Assembly (NCBI GenBank): GCA_013397075.1
Contig: VWZS01010874.1
Location: 1,547,327-1,611,326, forward strand
DNA from: Rhabdornis inornatus
Lineage: Eukaryota; Chordata; Aves; Passeriformes; Rhabdornithidae
DNA: 64,000 nucleotides
Direction: 5' to 3'
Made by a program: the position numbers and the translations under genes. The notes under the pieces were generated by a model that worked only from the letters and a program-made list of their open reading frames with translations, was not told the DNA's origin and did not search any database. Below, piece after piece: positions 14,970-27,300 of this stretch (within the stretch, counting starts at the first letter, position 1; every line of letters begins with the position of its first letter).

Positions 14970-15081
14970 ACTGCCCAGGTGGTGGAACTCCTGACGCTCC
15001 CCTGGGCAGACACAAAAACACCGTGAGCACGGCGGCTCTGTTTCCTGAGCACGGCTCGATGGCAATCGGCTTAGGAGCACC
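14967..15081 (-). CDS. ATRNL1: ATRNL1 (attractin-like 1) internal coding exon, probably the penultimate exon
   Basis: This 115-bp exon encodes about 38 residues of the cytoplasmic tail of a type I membrane protein of the attractin family. Read on the minus strand from the first base after the acceptor, it opens with GAPKPIAIEPC, continues with GNRAAVLTVFLCLPRG and ends in PPPGQSG, with no stop. From memory of the family, the isoleucine in PIAIEPC and the TVFLCLPRG stretch fit ATRNL1 better than its paralogue ATRN. The exon starts in phase 0 and leaves one base (G) over, so the final glycine codon is completed by the next exon. It is CpG-richer than its surroundings, as expected for coding DNA. 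Attractin-family proteins have a large extracellular part (CUB, EGF, kelch, C-lectin, PSI and laminin-EGF modules), one membrane segment and a short conserved tail; the paralogue attractin modulates melanocortin signalling. The open frame runs on into the intron on both sides, but those parts are not coding. The last exon, with the C-terminus and stop, was not found and probably lies beyond the left edge. Confidence 0.86.
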
Positions 15082-15108
15082 CTGCAAAAGGAAGAGACCC
15101 AGTTAACC
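15082..15108 (-). other. 3' splice site of the ATRNL1 exon, with possible branch point
   Basis: On the minus strand the intron ends in a pyrimidine-rich run followed by TTGCAG directly before the exon's first GGT codon. A GGTTAAC motif at 15102-15108 lies about 20-26 nt upstream of the AG and is a plausible branch point. The frame and family match begin exactly at this AG, which supports it as the acceptor. Confidence 0.85.
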
Positions 15109-16409
15109 TTTGAGATTGCCATTCCATTTCCACTTATGCACCTTTAGGTTCTTTTAAGGCACAGCGTAAAACGGTGGGAAGATATTTTTTCCTAATTAGT
15201 GCTTTGCATTCAAACAGATTGTCTGAACCATGTGAAGCGACTTAAAAATGGGCTCTGACAGCCCACGCTGCAGATCCAACCAAACAAAAAAAAAATCATA
15301 AAGATAACAAAATTTTACTGAATTTTATAGCTTGTATATATATATAGCTTGTATATTTTATATTAAATGCAGAAATATCAAATTAAAGCTTAGAAAACAG
15401 CAAAACCTTTTGATTACACACTGGTGTCTGAGAGTAGCCAACTTCCCCATCTCTATTAAGAAGTATCCAGGTGAAAGAATTCTGCTTCAACAGCATCCAT
15501 TACCTAGCCTGCCTAATGCCAAAACTATAAAATGAAAGCAAATCTATATCATATACCAATAGCTAAAAACAGTCAATCTCTCTTGAGATCCCCAGACCAG
15601 GAATTCTTTCTTCTCTCTGTCTGTCCTGCTAAGGAAATGATTTCTTCAAGGCAGGACCTTCCTGATTCTTTTTGCATATGCAAAAAATAGGTGCAATGCT
15701 ACTATATTTATATATGCTTAGAAACTCTCTGAAAATGTTGCCTGTTTTGCTTTATCTTATATAAAGCTATGGTGGCAGTGGTGTTGATGGCAGGAGATTT
15801 GTGCTCTTACCAAACTCTCATTAACTCTATCAATAATTTAATTTGCAGTTAGCTTTCAACTAAATGGTTGCTACCATATTGTTCTTGATTTACCAAGGAC
15901 AGTAGGAGCTGGGAAAAAAAGCAAAGCAGTACACAAAGGCATAGAATAATAAGTTTTTAAGATGAAAATTTACAGTGTATCCACATTTCCATGTTTCCAA
16001 GTTTTGTGTTCACTCAGAGATAGGCATTTCACTTTTGAGAGCTTAAACATTTAGTCAAGCACTAAAGACATTTCTAAAAGCATTAGGTCAAAATCAGCAT
16101 AAGCATTTCCTTCTTTTTCTGTTTGTAAATTTTCTAAATGTCTGTCATGTTCCAAGGCAAAATATGAGTTCGGCATTTTGATTCAGAATTCAAAGCCAGA
16201 AAACTTTCTATTTACATAAAAAATGCAATGTATACATAAATGTCAACGTATTCCAGTATTCTAAGAAAAAATTATAGTTTAGTGAATACATTGCAAAGTG
16301 CTTGATATGAGGAAAACAAAGGCACTTCCATCATGTAAAGCAATAATAATTTTCCATTTTTCTACCTCCAAGTAACCAGTATTTGTTACTGCTCAGTGAA
16401 AAATAGATA

Positions 16410-16445
16410 AATATATATATATTTTTTTTTCTTTTTTTTTTTTTT
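16410..16445. repeat. (AT)n followed by poly-T
   Basis: A short AT run is joined to two T runs split by a single C. On the minus strand this is poly-A followed by (AT)n. No transposon body is visible next to it. Confidence 0.88.
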
Positions 16446-18908
16446 AACTTCATATTTAAAAGGCATTTCTGTATATTCTTTTAAAGTGACAGCATTAAAG
16501 AATTTGGGTAAACAACTACATCTAATTTAAAATTGTCATGCCATAGGGAATGGCAACTTATATTCACCAAAACCTTTACCAAATGATGAAATAGAAAACT
16601 AAAACCCCAAAAGCTCCAGTTGGTGTTACTAACGCAAGCAATAGAGTATTTAAGACAATATTCCTGACTTGTCACAACAGCAAATCAAACAACTATTTGA
16701 AAACACAGAGAAAATGGAATCTTCATTTAAAAATGTAATTCAAAACACTTTATGCAGACACACAACTGAAAGGAAAAAATTTACCAGTATGATTTTTAAT
16801 TTGGTTATTACTTTCTTATAAATCCAAATGGTGGTATTTTCTTTTGCTGTGTAATATAAACCCTTTGATCAACAGGCCCCATCCTTTTCTGTTTGAAGTT
16901 TATACTAATGCTCTTCAAAACACAATTGGAGGAAACGATTTCTGATAAATACTTTTTCAAAGGACTTAATCCAAAAATAAAATACAGTAAGAATTTTGTG
17001 CTTATTTAATCTTTATAAAAAAATTATGACTGCAAAAGCAAGGTGTCTTATCTTACCTCTCATCATTCAGGTTCCCTAGCAAAATAACACAGTAGCATAG
17101 AGCAAATGATAATAATTTAGATACCCTAAGGTTTGTCAGTTGTTTAAAGATAAATACATAACCATGAATCAAAGTTATTTCACAGGGACATAACATGTTT
17201 TCTGAAATGTGCCATTTATCACGCATTTTCCATGGATTTTTTGGAAGAGATAAGGCACAAGTTTGTTTGCCCAAAGCAGTAATCTACCATGATTTACTTG
17301 CTAGAATTATCTTTTTTTCTTTTCCCCTTGTACAGAAAGTGACTCATATTTTTTGCCAAAACCTCAAATGACAGTCACAGATTAATAAAACTTTATCAGT
17401 GGAAGACATAATAAACAAACACTTCTTTGATAAACTTTTACTCCTATATTCCCATTTTTACATACACTATGACAGAAAGATGTGTGTCAGCTGGGAAGGT
17501 GAAAAAGAAAGTGGTAGAAAACTATGACGGAATAAAAGGATCAAAGAACAAACATTATTATTGATAGGGAAAAAAGAAGAGTAACCTAGAGGATATAGAA
17601 AGAAGAAATAAGTGCAGAGGGTAGCGATTAAATCAGGCACTGAAAAAAAAATATAAAGTTTCATCCACGATTTAAGTGTGTATTCATGCATTTATTCACA
17701 GAAAATAAGTATCAGGAGTTATCTTCATGGGTTCCTATATTTTTATTGGAGAAAAGACTCTGCATTCTCCCAATCTTTACCTGAAAGTCCTAAAAAAGCC
17801 AAAGTTCAGCTGCCTGTTGAGTTTATGAGCTTTGGGAAGATTCTTTTGGGTCTTTTTCTGTAAGAAATAGATTTGGGCCGACTTTTTTTTTTTTTTCCTT
17901 CACAGGACAGATGACAATATTACCATTGCTGGCAGAAAAACACATGGCAGTGTATGCCATATTCATGCTGTGTAAAAGAAAGCATCAAAAGAGGTGAGTA
18001 TATTTATTTAATTATCAAAACCCCCTGCAGATCTTGCATTATTGTATTTGTCTGTTTGGGAATAAAAGAGTTGATCAGCTTTAAGAGTGAGGCCAAGGAG
18101 AAGCTGGGAAATGGATTCTGTGCCCCTTGGGTGGGATGGGCAGCAGAGAGCAGTGGTCTAAAGAGGTGAGAAGAGCAGGAGAACAAAGACTCAGGGAATG
18201 TTCATGGAGTTGCTCTAAGTGTTCAGCATCTCCTTGGGCAAAATGCACTGAAACTTCAGCAGCAGTTTGTATCTGTGAGAGTATTTAATACTGTGAATAC
18301 GGGAAGATGAAAAGTATGAAGTGTTTTGGTTCTATCTGAATTCCAAGAAGTGCTGCCTCTCAGAAGTGACATAAAACTTTTGATTTTCAGTACTAAGTAA
18401 TACCTCTCTATATATTTTCTTCAACATTCTAAGCTATGTGCATCCAATTTTTGAAAGTGCATTATTATACCATAAGACAAATACTTCATGTAAGACTAAA
18501 TGGCTCCAAAACTCATGCCAAAAAAGCAATTAGAAAATTGAATCAAGGAATTAAGGATTAATGTGAGCATGTTACACCTGTCAGAAGCAATAAGTATTTT
18601 GACAAGAACAGAATAAAGTTTGACAGTGTGCACAAATACAGATCTGATATATAAATCAAGTATTAAAATGCAAACAGCTATGCATTAATCAATGTAATGT
18701 TTCCTAACTAAAAAGGTCTTAGTAGTACTTACAAGAATTCATTATAAAAAAATTTCAGTTCTTCTAAAAAACCGCTTGAATTATACTTTTTATTGTATTA
18801 ATTAATTATGTCAATTTAAACTTCGTTTTTAATCATATTATTGAAACAGCATCAATCTGGTGAATTCCACATAAACTAAGCTAGATACCTTGGCAAATAA
18901 ACAATCAG

Positions 18909-18927
18909 ATCTGTTGTTGCAACAGAT
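18909..18927. repeat. Small 8-bp inverted repeat
   Basis: ATCTGTTG, loop TTG, CAACAGAT. Short enough to be chance in AT-rich DNA. Confidence 0.85.
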
Positions 18928-19004
18928 TAGGACCAGACTCAGAATGTAAACAGCCACTTTTCTGGATTTTTAATGTGCAAGACTTCAAAGGAGGGGGAAA
19001 AATG

Positions 19005-19020
19005 AAAAAAAAAAAAAAAA
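19005..19020. repeat. Poly-A run, 16 A
   Basis: Pure A homopolymer. The preceding sequence shows no recognisable processed copy or SINE. Confidence 0.95.
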
Positions 19021-22000
19021 TAGAAGATTAAAAAGACTGTGTCCTCTGAAGAGGTAAGAGATGGAGAAAAGGAGGAAACATAAAATTCAGACTGTTATAT
19101 TACAAGTATTCCCATCTTCATTTGGTCTCAGCTTCTGGTGCTTTTCCTAAATTCTTCGGTTATTTTCTGAGTTACTTGATTTATTTGGGATACACAAGTC
19201 TCAGATTCCAAAATGCACTTGAGTACCTAGGTTGGATTTTGGTCAAATTCAGATGCCTAGATGCAAATTCAAAAGCCTCAAAAACCTGTTAGTCTTACTA
19301 TTAGTATTAAAATTTTTCCAACATTTGAAAGTCAGGCACATTTTGGTCTCTTCAGTGCCCCTCAGGATTCACTGGCATTCCTGCAGCTGCCCTGGATGTT
19401 GAGCTTGATCAAGGTAGCTGCTCCCAAAACATCCTTATCAAATCACGATTCTACATTGCAGTTGTGGCCACTTGCTTTTAAAAGACAGTAGAAAACAGAG
19501 ATTAACTCTGTTTTTTTATGGTAAGAGGATGAACCCTGGCTACTCTCCTTTTACTAAATGCATGTTTGAGATTAAATTCTCTGACCTATAATTAAAGATG
19601 AAGTGTGAAATGCTGTGATTGTCCTAACCATTTTCAGTGCAGTAAAGGCAGACTTCTCAGCAATGCTAAGAAAGAAAAGAAAATTCACCCTCTCAAAATC
19701 ACAGGATTCCACTGATGTCATTTTGCTGGGGCTTTTCTGGCTATTTTCCTGAAGAAACTTCAACTATCCCTTGTGCAGCAATCCTTTCAGGAGAAGGAGA
19801 TGGCAGAGTCCCACCTGTAGAGAACCTCCATCCTATCTCCACCTGATGCTTTGCATGGTCATTTACCAAGAGAATCAAACCCAGCAGTATTTTCAGAATA
19901 AAGAAGCAGAACTGTTTGCTCCTCCCAGCAAAATCCCACCACTTTCCCAGCACCTGATGCCCCAAGGAGAACGTGACACTTCCAGAATGCTGGAGCTAAG
20001 GCAAAGCCTTAGCCAGAAACAAAGCCTGCCATCAGCACTGCTGGCTCTGTAGACTGTCAGTGCTTACACCACACTACTGTTCTAAGTGTTGGGTGAACTA
20101 ATGTTCATCAACAAACTTTTGAGTATGAGCTTCTCATCCACCCACAAGTTTTGACAATTTTCTCCACAGATTTATTCAATGAGTAATGAGCATTAATGAT
20201 AGTGCAATTAAAAAAAAAAAGTAAAAAGCTTTCACAAAATATAATTTGTGTGAGGGAGAAATATACTTCAGGAAACACAGAATAAATAAACAAGGCTGGG
20301 GTACTGAACATTGCTTGTGGCTGGTAGAGGAAACACCAGTTCTCCATGTGACTCCAGGGTTTTACAGAAATTCTGAGCATCTACTGAAGATTTTCATTTA
20401 ATACACCACATAAAATTCCTCTCTTGCAATTAGTGAGTGGAAAGCTTCACCTCATTTAAACCTGCAAGAATAGCTCAGAGCCCAACTGTCCACAGCACTT
20501 TGAGTTTCTACACTGCACCTTCTTTTGCCTGAGGATTTCTGAGTGATTTTTAGTTTTGGCTAATGAGGTCCTACTAACCTATGGGAGGTACATAACCACA
20601 TTACCAACAGCAGCAAAAGCTGGTGAACTTTTTGTTGTATCTCATAATTCTTCTATACTGGAATAGACTCGAGGCAACAGCCTTGCTTCTGTGACTGAGT
20701 CATCCAACTGCCCCAATTTACTGGGTGGACTCCACCAACCCTACCATCCCTTCAAAATTAACAAGTTTTCCCTGAAAACTTCTAGCGTGTCTAATAAAGC
20801 TGAGATCAACATGTTTATTGATAATTAAATGCAACCCAGCCAAAATTACACTAATATTTCTCATTACTTTTCCAACAGCAAATTATCTTTCCATTGTAAT
20901 TCTGTCCCACTGTTTTTGCAGAACACAAATCATTAATTTCCTTGTTTCAAAATAGAAAACTCAGACTTTACTGGAACATTATTTTCCATAAGAAAATCAG
21001 TGGAAATGAACAATAAATAGAATACATTATGATTACAAAGCTGTTATTATGGCCCCAGTGCACAAACTGCATTGTTATCCTTCGATTTATTGTCTTGCTT
21101 CTCTATCTGAGCTCTAACAATGATAGACTGCAATCTTTCATGCAGTCTTTTCTGAGTAGCATATGGTTGTTAGTTCTGTACTGATCTTAAATTTATATAT
21201 TAGTCTTAAAGTGTTTATGCTCAGAAGAGTAATATTTTTACTATAAGAACTATGTTTATTTGCAGCAGAGTTACTCTCAGTTAATCTAGTAAGGGACTTC
21301 ATTTCAAAACCTAATACTTTGACATGTAGCATTTCATTAGCAAGAGAGTTATGAACTGACATTTTGATTAAAACTGATTTATTAAGACCAAGCTACGAGA
21401 AACACTTGCAGATGCATTTATTTTCAATGAGGTTTCCAGAAAGAACTCCTTATCAGTTTAGTTCTTCAGCTTTTGTCCTACTGCCTAGAGATTGCTTTTC
21501 CTGAACTGTGACATCAGTGTGCACCATCCTGGAATTTTCTTGATTTTCACGAGTGGCTGAACAGAGCACAAGACATTGAAGCTAAGTTAAAACATCAGAT
21601 GGCTGCAAGGAATGCAACATTGCATTTCTTTATCTGTGTGCCCATGTATGCAATTTCCTGTGTCCTCATACTCTTAAATAAACTAGGTTTTACTTTACTA
21701 CTACATCTTGCCCATTAATGAGGGTAATTCCAGGTTAATATGGAAAATATTGAACATAACTTAGAGCGGATGGTGTGTGTAGTAGTTGTACTGGATTACT
21801 GCCAGATGTATCCCCTAGAGCTTCCAGAACATTCCCCCACTAAGCTCTGTAAGTCTGATTAAAGGTTGGCAGTGACAGCGTCCAGTTTGTGCAAAGAAAT
21901 TTATCTTGGCAGCATGCAGGTACATCCTGTTGGGAAAAGCACCTGAGACTCTGTGTCTGTGGCATATACCAGGAATCATGTATCCCCAGGTACCTTCCTG

Positions 22001-24162
22001 TAAATTCTTCTGACTGCCATCCTGTAAGTCAAAGTGGTGCTGTGCAGTGAAGTGATGCTAATGGGTATTTGTTTCCCAGATGGGCATATCTGCTGGATCT
22101 CCAAGGATTAGAAATGAGAAGTAGAGAATTCTATTATTCCTTTACAATTCAGCCTTAAAGACTCATCTATGAAAACTCATTTCCCTGGGGACGAATGACT
22201 GACAGTCCATCACTGTTTGAGCTTGGGCTGATCACTTCAGAGCAGAGTCACTCCCGTATGTCACAATGGGTTAATTTTACCCTAGACTGCCTGTAGAAGA
22301 GGACATGGTCCCTTCAGAGCCACTACTAACTTTCCAGGGTTGGGAAAGTTAAAATACAAGGCACAATTTAAATTCTGCCTCACTTGCAGGCTGACAGTGT
22401 GGCTGTGGTAACAGGCAGGGCTAAGCATGAGCACAGTACAGGTTGTTGCTTTCATAAGAAACTGAACCGGCTGCAGGCTTTTGAAATGTCCATGAGGAGC
22501 CCAGAAGGGCTGTCCTTTGCTCAGGGTGCGGGATCTAAAGTTTCAATCAGTCATTGTGACAATGAAACTCAGACAGAAGGCAGAAGTTCTGACTAACAGT
22601 TACCTTTTTTGACTGCAGAGACCTTATTCCTGTAGCTCTGCAGCACCCTAGAGTCATAAAAGATAAGGTTTGATCATCATTTAGGAGATCTATGCCAGAC
22701 GTGAGGGTTAAGAAAGGCGAATGTCCTGAAAGGATTATGCTGTATTTTGCATTTCTTGCAAAAGTGTAAAGAAAATATAGTACCCTGTATGTCATCCAAA
22801 ATACAGTGTTAGTGAACTTTTTCTCAACAATGCCTTTTCAAGTTCTTTTTTAACCTCCTGGCCATATGCAGGATGCCTAGTGAATGATAAATTAAAACAT
22901 TTCTACCTGGAATTGTAATAATAAAAAAAGAGAACTAAATCAAGACATTGTGAAAACTAGCTGTCAGCAGAAGGGATTAAAGTGCAAACTTGGCAATATT
23001 CTTAATGCAGGAAAAAAATGTTAATGGCACCAGAATAACAAATTACTGTCTATGATGACAACTTACACAGATCACAGACTAGGGAATGTAGGGAGGACAC
23101 AAACGCAAGTCTGAAAGCATGACATAGCTTTTATTTTCATGGTTCTTGCCATGGCTCAAGGACAGCTGTAAAGTGTGCACACCAGAGCCAAAACCATTCT
23201 GAAACAAATGATCCCTATTTAAGATTTGAAAGTCTATTTTCATCCCAGTGACTGCATGTGGACATTGTGGATCCGATCGTAGCTGCTCCGGCAGCAGGAA
23301 GAGCAACGATAAATAAAAGATTTCTGTTTTCCAAAGAAAAGATGTGAGATGGCAGCAAAAGGGAGCCTGGTTTTGCTGTGTTAGATGGTGGTAGCTGCAG
23401 CATGTGTTAAACTGCTTTGGCAGTGGTTGCTGCCAGCAAGGAGAGAAGGGAGAGGGCAGGTAGGCAGGAGTGTGAAAACACAAACCAAACTCTAAGGTGC
23501 TGCAAGATGCGTCTCACTTTCCTCTCTTGAGGACCTCCAACACCAACTCTGACCATCCACCAATATGAAAACATAAATGAGTAATTCTTCACTCTAATCT
23601 TATGAATTAATTCAAATCCTAAATATCAGCTGCTTAAATCAGCACAGCACTTGAGTAGCAGCAGAACTATTTTGATTTACACCAGCTGCAAATCTGACAC
23701 TGTTATTAATTTATTAATAGTGTCCTTGAAAAATCCTGCTAATAAACTCAAGCTCAAATATTATCACTTAATGTTGCTTTCTAAGATGCTCCCCCCATCA
23801 AGATTGTTAGTACTTACTGTGCTCATATTCAGAATATCACTAAAAATGCACCAAAGAAATGGAAGCTACAGGATCTAATCTGACAAATAATTAGACACAT
23901 GAGAATTAGTGCTTGGAGAAACTTTGCATTAAAGCAAACACAATTACTTGCATGAATGAAACTATTTATTCTTGTTACTCATGCTAGCTCAACATATCTG
24001 ACAGAATACTTAGATTTTTTTTAAAGAGACATTATTTACTATTAAAAAAAGGAAATAAGTCTGCTCCTTTAAAATATTACAAAGCCTGTAAAGTTTTTAC
24101 TAAGCTAGTATAGATATACAGTATAAAGGATTTGGTGAACCCCACTTAAATGGAAAATAAGC

Positions 24163-24350
24163 GTGTCTTTTTTTTTGTTTGTTTTTTTGTGGGGGGATTT
24201 GGGGGTTTTTTAGGTTTTTCACTTTTGTTTTCTTGGGGTTTTTTTCTTGTGTGTGTGTGGGGGGGTTATTGGCATGTTGGGGTTTTTGTTCCGGTTTTTT
24301 TGGTTGCTTTTCGGTGGGGTTTTTGGTTTGTTTATTTAAGGTTTTTGGTT
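24163..24350 (+). repeat. T/G-rich low-complexity tract with long G runs
   Basis: About 190 bp is composed almost only of T and G on the plus strand. It carries runs of six, five, four and seven G separated by T runs, plus a short (GT)n. It yields a Phe/Gly/Trp-rich frame (about 24150-24380) that is a composition artefact. The complementary strand is A/C-rich, like the tract near 42.7 kb. Confidence 0.85.
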
Positions 24351-27300
24351 ACCATATTCCAAGCTTGTTTACACTCTTGAGCATTGCTACCTGAAAATGA
24401 GTACTATGGAAATACAGCCCAGCTCGACTCACCCTTCTGTTCCAGTCATATTTCCTATGGCACAGCAGAACTTTTAATTATGTCACATATTTATTATTCT
24501 CTTCATTAAAGTGATACTCAGTTACCACCAACAAAAATCATGATTCACAATAAATTCTATAGTGAATTTATAATCCTAATCCCTATTGTATGAAAGTATT
24601 TATTTTGCTTCAGAAAATGTTCTCTCTTAAAATTTTACATTGCAAAATTTAGCAGCGGTGATGATGATTTTAGTATCTTATACTCAAAAGAAATACCATT
24701 CTCACAGCAGGCTGACCACCTTTTTGAATGAGTTTCTTTGAAAATTCACAAATTTGTGAACATTTCATTGGAGTTTCCCTCAGAGCTTGCATTTCATTAA
24801 GATTTGTACGCTGTCCATACATTTTTCTATATCTAACACCAAATGATTTCTCTTCCCCTAAGTTTATGCATAAAGTTTAAATCACTGGAAGTCTAAAGCA
24901 GAGTAATGTTTGTCCTGTACATCAGTCAACAGAACAGTATAACACATTTACTTTTGGTCTCTATGTAAACTTTGATTTATTTTAGCAGTGACTAAAGGAT
25001 AAAGAGGCAGATAACACATTTTGCCATTATTTTCTTATTCCTCTTCCCTTTTCCCACCCTTTCCCAACACCTTTCCCAGCCCTATGGAAATAGATGTTCT
25101 GTATCATGCCACTGGCTAACAATAAGCAGAAGGAGGAGGAACTTATTTACTTCAGCAAGGGTTGAGATTTGAGATCAGTCACCAAGCAGATGTTATTTCT
25201 GAAGCTGAAAGTATTCGTGATGATTGTTACTATAGAAACCAAGCTTTGTAAAATATTCCAAACAAACACTTCTTTATTACCCTGGGCTGTAACTACAGTG
25301 CTCTGCATTAAGGCTGCATCCCACGGTAAGTTTTCAACTGCGCACATTTTCTTTCTGGTTATTTGCTTTCAACAGTAACCACAAGACAGGGCTTCTGTAG
25401 GTCTTACAAGAGACTGTATCACAGTACCAGCCATCCATAAAATGACACACACTGTACCCATTCAGCATTAAACTCCTGTCTCTTTCATTTCCCCCCTCCT
25501 GTGGGCAGCCACTCACATCAGTGTTTCCCTGTTCAGCAACAGTGAAAAACAGGAACCCACTGCTAATTCCTGTGGTTAGATCAGCAGCACACAACCAGCA
25601 ATGGTTACTAAATGCCAGCCCCAGCCTCTTTAGCAATCAAACCATTCCTCATTCTTAGCAGACTTTGTGAAGCCCGTGCATCATGCACAAGGCATCTATC
25701 TGCCATGTCATAACCACGGGTTTGAGACTTGCTGCTCCCTTTGTTCATCCTACTGGAAGAGTGAAAGTTTGATCCCAGTTCCAGTGAGGACAGTGGGGCC
25801 TCAGCACTGCAGGATCCCTGGCTCTGAGTGCATCCCCAGAGAGAGGGCAGGAGAGGGCACAGATGTCACTGCTGGGTGACCTGGGAGCACCATGGCCCAT
25901 GCCAGTGGGAAGGGGCAGGTGAAATCCCATACCTGTGCTTGGTACTTTAACCACCTCTCCCCTTGCTACAATTCAGCTTCCACAGATGGGGAGCAGGGCA
26001 AATGGCAAGCAGAGGTTAAGAAGTGGCAGCTGGCTTCTTATAACATAGGGAAAGGAAAACTGTACTTAAGGTTATGCAAGGAAATTAGAAGGAATTTTAT
26101 TACAGAATGAATGTACCATGTGGACACTGTGAATATTCTTTGTCTGAGGCCTGTCTCCTTTTACAGAGAAGTCCTTATATAGGATAAAAGGATACTAATA
26201 TATCAAAATACAGGTATCTTCAAGACAGGTATGGTCACAACTTCTGATCATTACAATTAAAATTACAAAGCCATTTTCATCCTCAACTTACTGCCGTGTG
26301 CTCAGTCTCCTTTAACTTTTAATGCTGTTTTTCTGTTCAAACAGGACAATTTTACCCAAATCTTTCAGAAACTTCTCAGTTATCTTTGAGATGTGTGACA
26401 ATTACATTTTTCCCCTAATACCAGTTCCATCCAGGGCTTACAATTTAATTTAAAACTTGGCCTTGACTCAGGTAACATTAAGAATTTCTGCTTTTCATTA
26501 TTGTAAAACAAATCTGTTTTAAAATACAGTGATGCAATCAGAGCACAATTAGATTTCCATAAGAATATACAGAAGTATGGGACTGCATGTGCCACTGGCA
26601 TCTATTATAACACACCAGAGCAGGAAAGCATTAAGCAAAAGAGCACAACTAAAGAGCCAGCTAAAGAGTTTTAGTTGTGGTGATTTGTTCTCTTGCAATG
26701 GTGTGCTGAAGATAATGATAAAATTAAAAACATTTAGGAAAGGTTTTAAGCGTGAGAACTGTGTGGCATAAGATATTCTGGAAAAAGGTCACAAAGCAGG
26801 CATGCTTTATGAAGATAGAGCTACAATTTAGAAGTGACTGTGTGGGACAGAGTACAGAGAATGCAATAAAGTCATGGCACTTGTCCTGGTGGAGCAATGC
26901 CCAGAGAGGGAAGCACTGCAGTTAAATATTGTGGTTACAGGAAGGTTAAGGGTCCAGAGAACACACAAGCTCTCATTTCACTGGCAGATATCTATGGATA
27001 CCCAGACCATCTTCAAAGATTTTGTGTCTGTGAAGTAGGTTGTGCTTTCTCCATGGAGAAGGAATTATGGATGGCTGGGCCTTACGTGGCCAAAGCCAAA
27101 TCCTCTGGATAGAGGCACTCAAGGGATCACAACAGTCATGCAAGGAACCCAACTGGCTCCCACTTCCCAGCATCATTGAGTAAGCTCCATTTTAAGGCCT
27201 TGACCTTGCCCAATTTGCAATTCCCAAACTTATGGAATTGCACATATATGCAGGTAGGCTACCTCCACACAAAATAACCTGTCATTTCTCACTGTGCTAG

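Noticed and set aside
14605..15087. 160-codon minus-strand open frame taken as a whole gene
   Set aside because: Only 14967-15081 matches the attractin family; it is bounded by consensus splice sites, and the rest is intron read-through. The listed first codon is TTG inside the acceptor.
24150..24394. Phe/Gly/Trp-rich frames that look like membrane proteins
   Set aside because: Product of T/G low-complexity sequence; two frames overlap with the same composition.
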